Of a DNA stretch of 64,000 bases, positions 53,401 through 62,940 are shown piece after piece. Location: assembly GCA_014058105.1 (NCBI GenBank), contig JACGCM010000669.1, forward strand, positions 4,154,001 through 4,218,000, read 5' to 3'. Each line of letters opens with the position of its first letter. The first letter of the stretch is position 1. Origin of the DNA: Kingdonia uniflora (Eukaryota; Streptophyta; Magnoliopsida; Ranunculales; Circaeasteraceae). The translations under genes and the position numbers were made by a program. Under the pieces are notes generated by a model. The model saw nothing but the letters and a program-made list of their open reading frames with translations, had not been told where the DNA came from and ran no database searches.

Positions 53401-54480
53401 AGACGAAGTAAGGGTTGAAAAACTTATTTATTGATTATTCTGGATTATATCAGTTGTACATGGTTGGAGACATGGCCTGTTATAAGATACCAGCTGCATT
53501 GTGTTCCAGGGGTTTGGTAAAGGCTTTTCATCTTCCGTCATTAAGTAATAAGAAACCTTGTCTGCTTTATCATAGACAACATAAGGTCCTTCCCATGATT
53601 CGGCTAACTTGCCGGCATTCCGAGGTTTCGAAGATTGGTTAACACGTCGAAGTACTAGATCCCTAATGTTGAAACTCCGTAGTCAAACTATTTTATTGTT
53701 GGATTTCTGAAGTGATGTGTAGTAGCGGCCAAGGTTGGCGATAGCTCGGCCTCTGGTTTTGACGATCCATAACATGTTATATGCGAGTTCAAACTCATTA
53801 TCTTCATCTGGGAGGTTAGGGTCTCGAATAGGTACTTTTAATTGAGTTGGTAATACAGTTTCGGTTCCATATGTTAGGAAGAAGGGGGGGAATCCTGTAT
53901 ATTTTCTTGGGGTTGTTCGATAGGCCCAGAAGACATGTTGTAACTCTTGAACCCATCATCCATTTTTTGTATCAACTCTCTTCTTAAGACCATCGACAAT
54001 GGTTTTGTTAATTACTTCGACTTGAGTGTTGCCCTGAGGATAGTAAGGTGTGGAGGGTGAGAGAATGATGCTGTGTTTTTTGAGGAAGTTTTTAACTTTG
54101 CTGCCAATAAATTGGGGACCACTGTCATATCGAATCATATGGGGGGAGCCAAAATGAGTGATGATGCTTTCCCATTAAAATTTGATAACTTCTTCTTCTC
54201 AGGTTTGGCATAGAGGTACAGCTTCGACCCATTTGGTAAAGTAATCGGTTGCGACGGGGATATTTTTTCTACTACCCAAGGCTTTTGGGAAGGGACCAAT
54301 GAGATCGATGGCCCATCTTTTGAATTGCCAAGAAACTTGATTGAAATAAGGGTCTTGAGAGGGGCAATGGATGTCATGAGCATGACGCTTGCATTTGTCA
54401 CAGTGTTTTGCATATTCTGAAGCTTATTTTTTCATACCGGGCTAAAATAATCCTTGGGTGATAGCTCAAAGGGTCATAGA
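53400..54480 (-). pseudogene. Element C integrase
   Basis: From 54480 leftward: MKKXASEYAKHCDKCKRHAH (zinc-binding CxxC), WQFKRWAIDLIGPFPKALGS, NIPVATDYFTKWVEAVPLCQ, MIRYDSGPQFIGSKVKNFLK, YYPQGNTQVEVINKTIVDGL, YRTTPRKYTGFPPFFLTYGT and a GPY/F-like end (WEGPYVVYDKADKVSYYL). All three catalytic acids (D in AIDL, D in YDSG, E in QVEV) are present. Four or five stops only. Confidence 0.88.
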
Positions 54481-55386
54481 TCAACCAGCAGTGTGAGCAC
54501 CGCAGGTTCCTTCGTGGAGTTCGGCTAAGATTTGAGTGGCTTCGGCTTGGGATACGCATTGAAGGAGGACGCCATTTAGGGATTTGCGATGTAGTTCATC
54601 TTTGTGGATAGTGTACCTGCGGCAGTTTTCTAGCAGCAAACGTTTGGCTTTGGGATCATCGAGGAGGGTGGCATTGTTGAGGTAATGAAGAAATGGTGTT
54701 TGCCAATCGTTTGGATCGTGACTCTCGCCCCCAGTATTGATGGCATTGATTTCCATCTGGTCGATACTTGGGCGTTCGAGTACTTCGATATGGATGGTCC
54801 GAGATTCTGATTGTCCGAGCATAGATGCTATGTAGGCGAGGGAATCTGCATGTCTATTTTCTCCTCGAGGGTAATGAGTAATTGTGGATTTTTCGGGGAA
54901 TCGGTCCATGCGTTGTCGCACAATAAGAGCGTAGTCGGCAATGCGATCGTTAGCTTGATTTTCTTCTGTGTAATATCTTTGAACAAGCTGGGAATCTATA
55001 AAGACTGCAAGTTTGGGAATGCTGAGGTCGAGTGCGAGGTCGAGGTCGTGGATCAAGGCTTCATACTCTGCTTTATTATTGGAACATTCGAAGGTAAGTT
55101 TGACAGCTTTCTCTATGCGGTCGTTAGTGGGTGTTTCCAAGACAATACCAATTCCTGAGCTATTAGGTCCTGTTGATCAATTTGTGAATAAACCCCAGCT
55201 AGTGAGAGGGTCCCAGGGATCTGCTATTTCAGGTTGGCCTTCTGATAAGTCGTCTTCGTGTTCCTCCCAATTGATATCTTTGACCGGGAAGTCAGGTAGA
55301 AAGTCTGCTACTGCTTGGCCTTTCTGGGATATTTGCTTCTCGAAGGTAATATTGTGTTCGCCAAGGTATACGAACCACAGTTGCAC
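54481..55386 (-). pseudogene. Element C second (archaeal-type) RNase H plus integrase N-terminus
   Basis: An open 219-codon frame (54481-55140) gives METPTNDRIEKAVKLTFECS, NNKAEYEALIHDLDLALDLS, IPKLAVFIDSQLVQRYYTEE, THYPRGENRHADSLAYIASM and then LAELHEGTCGAHTAG, the start of the integrase zinc region. The preceding piece (55177-55386) is the spacer with GQAVADFLPDFPVKD and, past a stop, STGPNSSGIGIVLE. Catalytic acids in EYEAL, FIDS and HADS are retained. The longest intact second RNase H in the window. Confidence 0.88.
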
Positions 55387-55419
55387 TCGTCAGGATTTTT
55401 CTTTTTTGCTGAGTACTTC

Positions 55420-56611
55420 TCAAAGGGGGTAACTTGTAATAACTCGTATGAGGTGAGCCTGAAAATATGGTTTAAGCTTACGGACTGAATAGACAAGTAT
55501 GAGTAGCAAACGGTCAAGTTTTGAATATTGAATTTCTGCGAGGGTTAGAGTTTTACTAATGAAATATACAGGCTTTTCAATATTAGAATCAAGTTGAATG
55601 AGTACTGTACTGATAGAAGTTTCTGTGGTATCAAGGTATAAAGAGAGTATTTCGCCTTCGATAGAGGTGTTGATAATGGGTGGGCGGCCGAGATAAGTTT
55701 TGAGTTCGAGGAAGACTTGTTCACACTCAGGGGTCCAGTTAATCTCAGGATTGCTTTTCTTTTTTACTTTGTAGACGCCCTGATCTCGTAAGAGGGAAAA
55801 GAGCCAAGCACATCGATATGAGGATTTTGAAATAAAACGATTGAGGGCTGCTATCCCACAAGCCACTTTTTGGATGTCTCTTTTGGTTCGGGGCAAAGGC
55901 ATGTCTATGAGGGCTCGAATGTGGGTGGGGTCAATCTCTATACTACGTTTACTGAAAAGGTGACCCAAGAATTTTTTGTATGACACACCAAATTGGTACT
56001 TGTCTGGGCTGAGTTTCATGTTATACGTGCGAAGTATTGAGAAGATTTCTTTTAGGTCATGAATATGGGTATTTTTTAGAAGGCTTTTGCATAACTTGTC
56101 ATCGATATAGACTTCGACAGACTTGCCAAGCAAAGGTATGAATATGGTTGTGACAAGGCGTTGGTAGGTGGCTCCGGTATTTTTAAGGCCGAAGGGCATA
56201 ACATTGAAACAATAAAGGCCTTGTTTTAAGTTGATCTTCAGGGAGGAGGGGTACCTGATTGTAACCCGAAGCCGCGTCCATCATGGATAGGCGTTTGTGT
56301 CCAGCAGTGGCATCGAGGAGTGCTGAAATGATCGGTAGGGGGAAACTGTCCTTTGGTGCGTGCTTGTTGAGGTCTGTAAAGTCGGCGCAGATTCTGATCT
56401 TTCCATTCATCTTAGGAACAGCGACAATGTTTGATATCCAGTCCGCATACTTCACTTCTCTGATGAAACCTGCGGCTATGAGCATGTCTACTTCAAGGTT
56501 CACTGCTTCTCGAAGTCGTGGTGCCAGGTTACGCTTCTTTTGTATTACTACCGAGGAATAGGGGATGAGATCGAGGCCATGACAGGCCAGGCTGGGGTCG
56601 ACACCAGGCAT
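55420..56611 (-). pseudogene. Element C reverse transcriptase and RNase H
   Basis: Two overlapping open frames. The first (56183-56611) has MPGVDPSLACHGLDLIPYSS, FIREVKYADWISNIVAVPKM, LNKHAPKDSFPLPIISALLD and MMDAASGYNQVPLLPEDQLK. A frameshift near 56215 leads to the second (55420-56199): MPFGLKNTGATYQRLVTTIF, the catalytic YIDDKLCKS, LFSKRSIEIDPTHIRALIDM, AALNRFISKSSYRCAWLFSL, and RNase H (ILSLYLDTTETSISTVLIQL, FISKTLTLAEIQYSKLDRLL). The second frame, 259 codons, is the longest ORF in the window. Apart from the frameshift the region is almost intact. Confidence 0.9.
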
Positions 56612-56803
56612 TTCTTGAAATGTCTAGGCAAAGATGTCTTTGTTTGCTCGAAGGTATTCAGAAAGTTCGAGGCATTCTGACTCATTACAGAAAGTTCTGA
56701 TGAATGTTCCTCAGCCAGGACCGCCAAGTTCGATATAAACAGTGGGTTTGATTGGTGAGGCGGTATCTATCGAAGTCGATGGGATAGAAAGATGCAGTGA
56801 TTA

Positions 56804-57196
56804 CTATGGATGGCTAACAAGTTTTCGGGTTGGGTCAATCTCTGGCTGCTCGCATAAGCGGGCAAGGCGTAGAGAGCCTTTTAGATTCCAAGTACCTTCG
56901 TGAGTGCTGAAACAGAGGGTCTGATGGTAGGTCGAAAGTATGGCTCGCATGGCATGGAGCCAATCGCGTCCGAGTATACCAAGGTATTCGAACTTCTTGT
57001 CAATGATAAGGAAGCTAGTTTGAAGGGTAATAGGGCTTGTGGTGGCGGGTAAGCTGATACGACCAACAACGACTTCGGCTGATCCATTGAAACCTTTCAG
57101 TTCGATGTTGGCTGCGGTTACGAGGTTAGTTTTCTTGATTGTTTGGATTGTTTGGAGAAAGTGGACATCAGCTGCGCTCCTTGTATCTATGAGCAT
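56804..57196 (-). pseudogene. Element C protease, active-site glycine lost
   Basis: The frame opens MLIDTRSAADVHFLQTIQTI; the aspartic protease motif DTGS reads DTRS. Downstream: IELKGFNGSAEVVVGRISLP, FLIIDKKFEYLGILGRDWLH and the STYHQTLCFSTHEGTWNLKG end. The part before the active site (to about 57400) is in another frame with stops. A G-to-R change at the catalytic glycine should abolish activity. Confidence 0.83.
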
Positions 57197-57204
57197 TGTA
57201 TGGA

Positions 57205-57817
57205 GGACGAGGTTCTCGATCTAATCATGATGACTAATAGATCAGAATGGGGGAAACGAATGTATGAACTGTCACAGTGGATGAAAGAAATTCCTTCGAG
57301 ATAAGTGTGACGACTTAATTCTGGTAGAAGGGTAGGGAATTTCGCCTGATAGGTGAGCTTGTAACATTCTTCGATGTGCTTTCATTTTCTCTTGGAATGT
57401 CTACTGTCTATGTTGTTAACTTCGATAAAATTGATTTTACAAATATGCACCTCGCCAGGGTCAGCAGTTGGGGTGGGTAGAGGTTTGAGGTAAGAACCGT
57501 CGAGGTGGCTTGGAAGATCAGCGATATATTAGTGCAAATATTATGCTCTGAAGATGAGTTCGAGAGAGCGCTAAAGGGTGAAACATTTATTGGTATGGTG
57601 ATAGTTGCATTTGTGATTGGCAAAATAGGGTTTGCCTGGCCTGACTTTGATTGGTAAAGGGATACGCCAATTGGGATCTGCCAATATGTGTGGTAGAAGT
57701 GTGCTAAGGGGGCATTGAGTGTAGGCAAAATAGGCCTTGATCGCTTCTTGTGAGCTTCGGCACTGTTATCAATACAGGGGCGTTTGCGGCTCTCAGTCTC
57801 CTGTGAGACGGGAGTGA
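57205..57817 (-). pseudogene. Element C gag-protease linker
   Basis: Frames at 57408-57728 correspond to B 36422-36999. Another frame shows QANPILPITNATI-type sequence derived from a PYFANHKCNYHHTNK-like Cys/His cluster. Degenerate; no function assignable beyond position. Confidence 0.45.
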
Positions 57818-59068
57818 TCAGGGTGTGGGAGCAGAGTGGGGGTATTGCAGAGGTTTACTGACGTTTGCTATGTACGAAGGCTGGCTCTGTTTAAGGGATT
57901 CCTGAAGGCGCTCGAGATCGATATAACCATTGACCTTCGAGAGCATCTCTTTGAGTATTTTTAGTTTATGAAGAACTAGGTGTTCTTTTACTCCGCTGTG
58001 ATCGGGCAGAGCATTCGAATATGCCAAAATAGCATTCGAGTAGTCAAGGTTCTCTATTTTTTGAGATTCGTCGAGGAATCTCCTGGTGAAGGCTTCGAGG
58101 GTCTCAGTACTATATTTTCTGAAATTGAATAGAGTGTCAGCTCTGACCTCCCTGTCCTTGTTAAAAGCAAACTGGGCTATAAAAAGTTGTGATAGTTGCT
58201 CGAAGCTTTGAATAGAGCCATTAGGGAGGTTGCGGTACCATCGGAGGGGGTTGTCAGTAAGGCTTGTTGGAAAAAGGTAACACAATAGGTAGTCGGCCAT
58301 GGAGTAGAGGCTCGGGGCATTTTGGAATTCGAGGATGTGGGATTTAGGATCTGTGTTACGATATTTGCTGAGTTTGGGAGCACGAAAGTTGGAGGGTATT
58401 TTGATAGCCAAAATATTGGGGCAGATCGGGTTATTGAGGCGGCTCAAGGAGTTGGTGGTTGGGCTCGCGCTAACGCGAATGACTGGTTGTATTTTGTGGT
58501 CAAAGTCCTGTTATGTAACATATGCAGGATGAGGGGGAGATTGGTGAATTCAAAGGTTACGAGGTCAAGCATATGGTATAAATTCAGCACTGCATTCCCC
58601 AAGTGGTGTCTAGAGGAGCGGAGGGTGGAATCAGAAGAGTTTTTTGTGGGGTGGATCCCAAGGTGGATAGAGCCTGTTGGGGGAATTGTACGGGGAATAT
58701 CTTCGGCATCGATGTGAACTGTGGGCATCTCAAAGATTGGTGAGGGTCCTAGGCGAGCGTGGGCAGATACGCATGATGGATCTGGTGCCAGGGACGGGCG
58801 GGCAGGTTCCAAGGGCTGTAATCTCTTTAGCTCTCGGAGGGTGCTGCACAACTCATCGATTGCTCTATTCTGTCTGCTTTCATCATCTAGGCGGTGATTC
58901 CATTCAGTTTCTAGCGCCAAGCGATGGCATTCACGCTCCTAGTTTAGTTGGATTTTTTGGCGTTCCTCTGCCTGAGCGACTTGTTGAGATAATAAGGCTA
59001 TTTGAGCAGCTACTTCATTAATGGAGTTGCCTGCAAGGGTTGAGTTCGAACGGCGTGTAGGTACCATT
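57818..59068 (-). pseudogene. Element C gag
   Basis: ATG at 59068 (MVPTRRSNSTLAGNSINEVA) leads through LSQQVAQAEERQKIQLN and MALETEWNHRLDDESRQNRA. A Pro-rich linker (EPARPSLAPDPSCVSAHARL) follows, then, after a frameshift near 58445, the gag core (57818-58447): MSRLNNPICPNILAIKIPSN, NTDPKSHILEFQNAPSLYSM, LTDNPLRWYRNLPNGSIQSF, EQLSQLFIAQFAFNKDREVR, TLEAFTRRFLDESQKIENLD and LSKVNGYIDLERLQESLKQS. The 209-codon core is open throughout. It forms the element's RNA-packaging particle. Confidence 0.88.
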
Positions 59069-59135
59069 TGAAGAGGAGCAGTAAATTGCTGAAAATAAAA
59101 AGGGGAGAAAAGGTTAAAAGGATTGGTAGGGTGGG

Positions 59136-59154
59136 AAGCACAGACGGTGCCAAT
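59136..59154 (-). other. Element C primer-binding site
   Basis: Minus strand ATTGGCACCGTCTGTGCTT inside the 5' LTR; TGGCACCGTCTGTG is the fullest version of the shared core. Confidence 0.65.
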
Positions 59155-59880
59155 TGTAGGGGTCTAACTACGTTTAGAGGTGAAGTTGGTCCTTACAATG
59201 TGAATCAATCTTCTATCAAAGGGATACAAGTGATTGGTCTAAACTAAGAACTAACTAAAGACAAATACTTGCGTAGAGGCCCGAATGTGACTCTTTACGA
59301 CCCCTGATGAAGATTTTTAAGAAAGATTTTATTACTGAAGAGTAATTAGATGGTTCGAATACAGAGTATACTGGGAGGTCGAAGGTAAAAATGTAAGGGG
59401 CTGGAGATGATTTTTCTAACCTCCACTAGGTTTCCCCTCTTCTCTATTTATAGAGTCATAAGAAGCTGAATCACCAAGTGTGGGTCAGGATTACATGATT
59501 ACTGTCAAGAAATCCCGGTGAGATATGGGCATCGATCCTGTCTGCGCCGTCACTATGAAAGCTGTCTGACGTATCTCTATACTTCGGCACTGTAGAGCAG
59601 TAGTCGGCCTGTCACTGTAGCTATGAAGGCCAATCATTTTGACTGCTTATCTGGTGAGCTTGCTGGCTATCTTGTCACACTTCGGCCATGTGTTGATATG
59701 GTCGAAGAATGTCTATTGCAATGTGTTAGTCCTTCCTCGAGGCTTTTTCTGGTGTCGAAGCTTCATCTTTAGGGGATCTCTGGGATGTATATTTTAGAGA
59801 TTGAGTAGGCTTTGATTCCTTTGAGTAGGTTGTGAAGTGGGTTTCGACTGTTTGTCGAAGGCTATGAGTAGGCTACTGCA
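59155..59880 (-). repeat. Element C 5' LTR
   Basis: 726 bp; plus-strand limits TGTAGGGGTCTAAC and GTAGGCTACTGCA. The TATA box (CTATAAATAG on the minus strand) lies at about 59445. Confidence 0.94.
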
Positions 59881-59885
59881 GTTGT

Positions 59886-60558
59886 CTCCGTGTGCACCAC
59901 TATACTCTAACATGGCACCTTGACAAGGAACCAACAATTGTTCGAGACCTGGTTATGCTTGCAGGTTTAGATAGGATCAGGAAGATTACCTACGAGTACT
60001 ACAACTTGGGATAATTTATGCAATTTGCAGAATTGGCAGCCAGAGACGAACACGTTCCATTTTAGTTGATGGGAGATGACTCTGAGTTTAGATGATGTAC
60101 AGCACTTGATAGGTTTGTGGGCAGATTGTGACGTTCCAATAACTGAAGGTAGTTGGTCATTGCCAAAGCTTGTTGAGATTTTTAAGAATAATCTTTACCA
60201 AGATGAACACTTTTTTAAGTCAATAAAAACTAGAGGTCAAGGCAATTCATTGTCTCTAGTAAAATTGGTTAACTTCTATACGGGGTAATTGGAGAAGTAT
60301 AATGATAGCATAAAAAATGCAAGGTCAGCTAGTCAGAAGAAGAAGGCAATGCCACCTTTATTTGTTGTGCGCACGCACATGTTGTATATATTGGGGACCC
60401 TTCTATTCCCTGTTAAAAAGAGAAGCTATGTGACTGTACGGTATCCGAATTTCTTTGAGAAGGACAAAGTGAACATCAAGTGGCCTTGGGGCTCCATAGT
60501 TCTTGCCCACTTGTTTCACAACCTAGGTGCAGCATCTCGAACCGATGGGAAATAGTTT
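59886..60558 (+). pseudogene. PMD gene, plant-mobile-domain exon after element C
   Basis: Frames read WHLDKEPTIVRDLVMLAGLD, then FMQFAELAARDE, ETNTFHF, a stop, and MTLSLDDVQHLIGLWADCDV, the hallmark of the plant mobile domain (PF10536: ETHTFHxxxGEMTxTLxDVxxLxGL). LVEIFKNNLYQDEHFFKSIK and, after another stop, AMPPLFVVRTHMLYILGTLL and IKWPWGSIVLAHLFHNLGAA follow. At least four stops. The N-terminal exon is at 46075-46430 on the far side of element C. Confidence 0.78.
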
Positions 60559-60739
60559 GCTACATATACGACGCTCCTTGAGATATGCCCTACCAAAAAA
60601 AACTGTGATATACTATGCCCCTTAAAATTTAAAATCCTACTTCTCATTTTAATTCCCTACCTTATGTTGTTACTGCATATAGTCGTGGATATTTGTTCAC
60701 TTTCCAAAGCTACCTGGCATAACTAAGTAGTAAAATTTA

Positions 60740-61432
60740 GATGCAGTAGAGTATTATACTAGGTGGAAATGGGGTTTAAGTATTACTGATCAGACCGGTG
60801 CCTGTGATTTGCTGAAATATAGAGAAGCATTTGACAACTACAAGGTTGAGGATGTAAGTAACCTTACCATTTGGGGTATACGCGCCCTACATTTAATTTA
60901 CTTCCTTCATGACCTTATTTTTCAAACTAAATGATGTTGTATTATGTAGGTTATATGGGACCCATATAGGGTATTAAAAAGGTTTGGCCACAATTTCAAT
61001 GAGACACCTTCATTAATGGGCTTATATCTAGTCCAGACCATATAGAGCCCATTTACCCTGATAGGGATGTACGGCAGTTTGTAAGGATTTAGCCAATCCC
61101 TAAGAACCCAAAATGTGTTGAAGTGACAGGGTTGAGAACATTGGATGGAGAAGAGCCAAAATAGTACAAACCTATGTATGATTGGGTTGATGTATTTTTG
61201 AAGGGATTGTGGAAGGAATGGATAGTGAGGAGTCGTGATAGAGGAAGGAGGCTTAGGGGGGACATACACAATGTGTAGATGGGTACATGCAGTGGTTTCA
61301 GTCTATCTCGTGGACCAAAATCTGTCCACCAGCTATAAACCTTTCTGCCGATGACGATGTCAGGTTTTTAGTATGTCACCCCAGAGGACGATTGCCAAAT
61401 AATCTTATGGTTGGTGGTGATTGCGATCTACC
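60740..61432 (+). pseudogene. PMD gene, C-terminal domain exons
   Basis: Exon 60738-60855 (YYTRWKWGLSITDQTGACDL) ends KVED/GTAAGT. The next begins after ATGTAG at 60949 (VIWDPYRVLKRFGHNFNETP) and continues with SPDHIEPIYPDRDVRQFVRI, YDWVDVFLKGLWKEWIVRSR, YMQWFQSISWTKICPPAINL and DDVRFLVCHPRGRLPNNLMV, ending DLP/GTAAGT at about 61432. These are typical PMD C-terminal motifs (D-P-Y, D-x-x-R-Q-F). Intron borders are canonical, showing a once-normal nuclear gene; stops at 61090, 61162 and 61276 inactivate it. Confidence 0.75.
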
Positions 61433-61550
61433 GGTAAGTCACACTAAACCTAGATGGATCATTAAACTATGCATCAACCAAATAATTGTTTTTGCATTAT
61501 TTGGAGAAGTTGTTGTTCTAAATCATGTAGTTATTGTGTGCTTCTATAGA

Positions 61551-62940
61551 TGGAACTCAGTGGTGAGCCCCTTAATATTGGTGAACATAAACAACATCTC
61601 CTGCTAAGAGATGAAAACAAGGCATTGGTGGAACAGATATCGACTCTGAACGTGGAAGTCCAGAAGTTGAAAGAACAAAAAAAGTAGGAGAATGAAACAA
61701 CATCAAGGATAACAGAAAAATTAAGTGAGAAGGTTAGTATTACTTAATAGAAATCCTTTTAAAAAAAGGTTAGTATTCTACAGTTAATTATATAGATTTT
61801 TTGGATTGTCGATCTGTGGCTTGAAATCGACAATTATTGAACAACCCATCCATATTATTTTGTCATGCAGTGAATTGATTGACAATCTTTATTGTCGGTA
61901 CATGAGGTGGTCGACAAAACATTTTCAATTTTATCCAACTTCTTACTCTGTAACATCTATTCTTAACCATAGTCAACTGAATGTGAGCAACTGAGGGCGA
62001 CAATTGAATAAATAAAAGAGGACAGAACACTCAATCATGTTGTTCACGAACAATTTATCAAATCATTCGAAGAGCTACCTACAAAGTTGGAAGAGAAGCT
62101 AATGTTTGACCGTGTTCTTCATTTGCATAACCAATTTGGATTTTAATTATAAGAGCGCATCACTCAAAAATAAATTACACATTAATGATTATATGCAGAC
62201 GAAAGAGTAGGAAGCTTTGAATGAGCAAATTGCCAAGTTGGTCAAGGATTTAAGAATACGAGCGGGAGTTGATGATTATAATGCAAGCCTGTCATGGGAG
62301 TTGGTAAAGAAGGTATCATCCCAACCTTTACAACTTTGTTTATGATTTTGATTATAAGAGCATATCACTGATATATAAACAACACACTATATATACAAAC
62401 CAAAGAGTGCCAAGTTTTGAATGAGCAAAAGGAAAAGTTAGTATAGGATTTGAGAATATAATAGGGAGCTGATGCTTGTAATGTAAGCCTGTCACTAGAG
62501 TTGGCAAAATTGCTATCATGACCACCAATTTTTACTACTCAACCGCATTTAAAAGTCTTCACAACCTTGTCTAGGAGTTAATTATTTTTCCTGTTTATGT
62601 TATGGGATATTATGTTCAAACAAGAGAATGCAACTTACTAGAAGATATCAATGCTAAGTTGATAGACCGGTCAGAAAGACAACACCCTACACCTATCCCT
62701 GTGAGTATTTAAACCTATAATTTCCCAATTTGCTGCATAATGTAAGGTTCTGTGGAACTCCTCTTTAATAGCAATGTACTTGTTGTATTTGAACAGCTTG
62801 TTGTAATTCCAAAAGGAGAGGCAATACCTTCTCATGATTTGCTGGAAAAGATTTATGAATTAATTGTGAAGTAAGAAGACATTGTGAAGAGGTTTAGAGA
62901 GAAAGAATCTTTTGTAAATTGGTTTGGATAGAAGTAGAAA
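61551..62940 (+). pseudogene. PMD gene, coiled-coil tail exons, one duplicated
   Basis: Small exons with AG/GT borders: 61551-61730 (LLLRDENKALVEQISTLNVE, after TTCTATAG), 61970-62145 (TECEQLRATIE, HEQFIKSFEELPTKLEEKLM), 62200-62310 (ALNEQIAKLVKDLRIRAGVD), 62400-62515 (VLNEQKEKLV, a duplicate of the previous exon), 62620-62700 (ECNLLEDINAKLIDRSERQQ, donor GTGAGT) and 62797-62930 (LVVIPKGEAIPSHDLLEKIY). Several contain stops. A coiled-coil tail after the mobile domain fits one group of PMD proteins. Confidence 0.65.
62130..62530 (+). repeat. Tandem exon-plus-intron duplication (~200 bp units)
   Basis: Both units begin with ATTATAAGAGC (about 62147 and 62351), followed by an intron tail and an exon containing TTTGAATGAGCAAA or a near match. 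The second exon copy has more stops. Confidence 0.75.

Larger units (their letters stand above)
46545..59880 (-). mobile_element. Element C: complete Tat-type retrotransposon inside the PMD gene
   Basis: 13.3 kb, minus strand, same layout as B. 5' LTR 59155-59880, primer-binding site, gag 57818-59068, protease 56804-57196, reverse transcriptase/RNase H 55420-56611, second RNase H 54481-55386, integrase 53400-54480, tandem array 52745-53400, plus-strand antisense genes 47523-52179, polypurine tract 47270-47281, 3' LTR 46545-47269. Fewer stops than A or D. Confidence 0.95.

Noticed and set aside
54811..55432. Plus-strand ORFs opposite C's second RNase H and spacer
   Set aside because: Shadow frames; the minus strand carries conserved RNase H motifs.
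60922..61271. Minus-strand ORFs of 115 and 60 codons
   Set aside because: Opposite the PMD C-terminal exon, whose plus-strand motifs and splice sites are clear.
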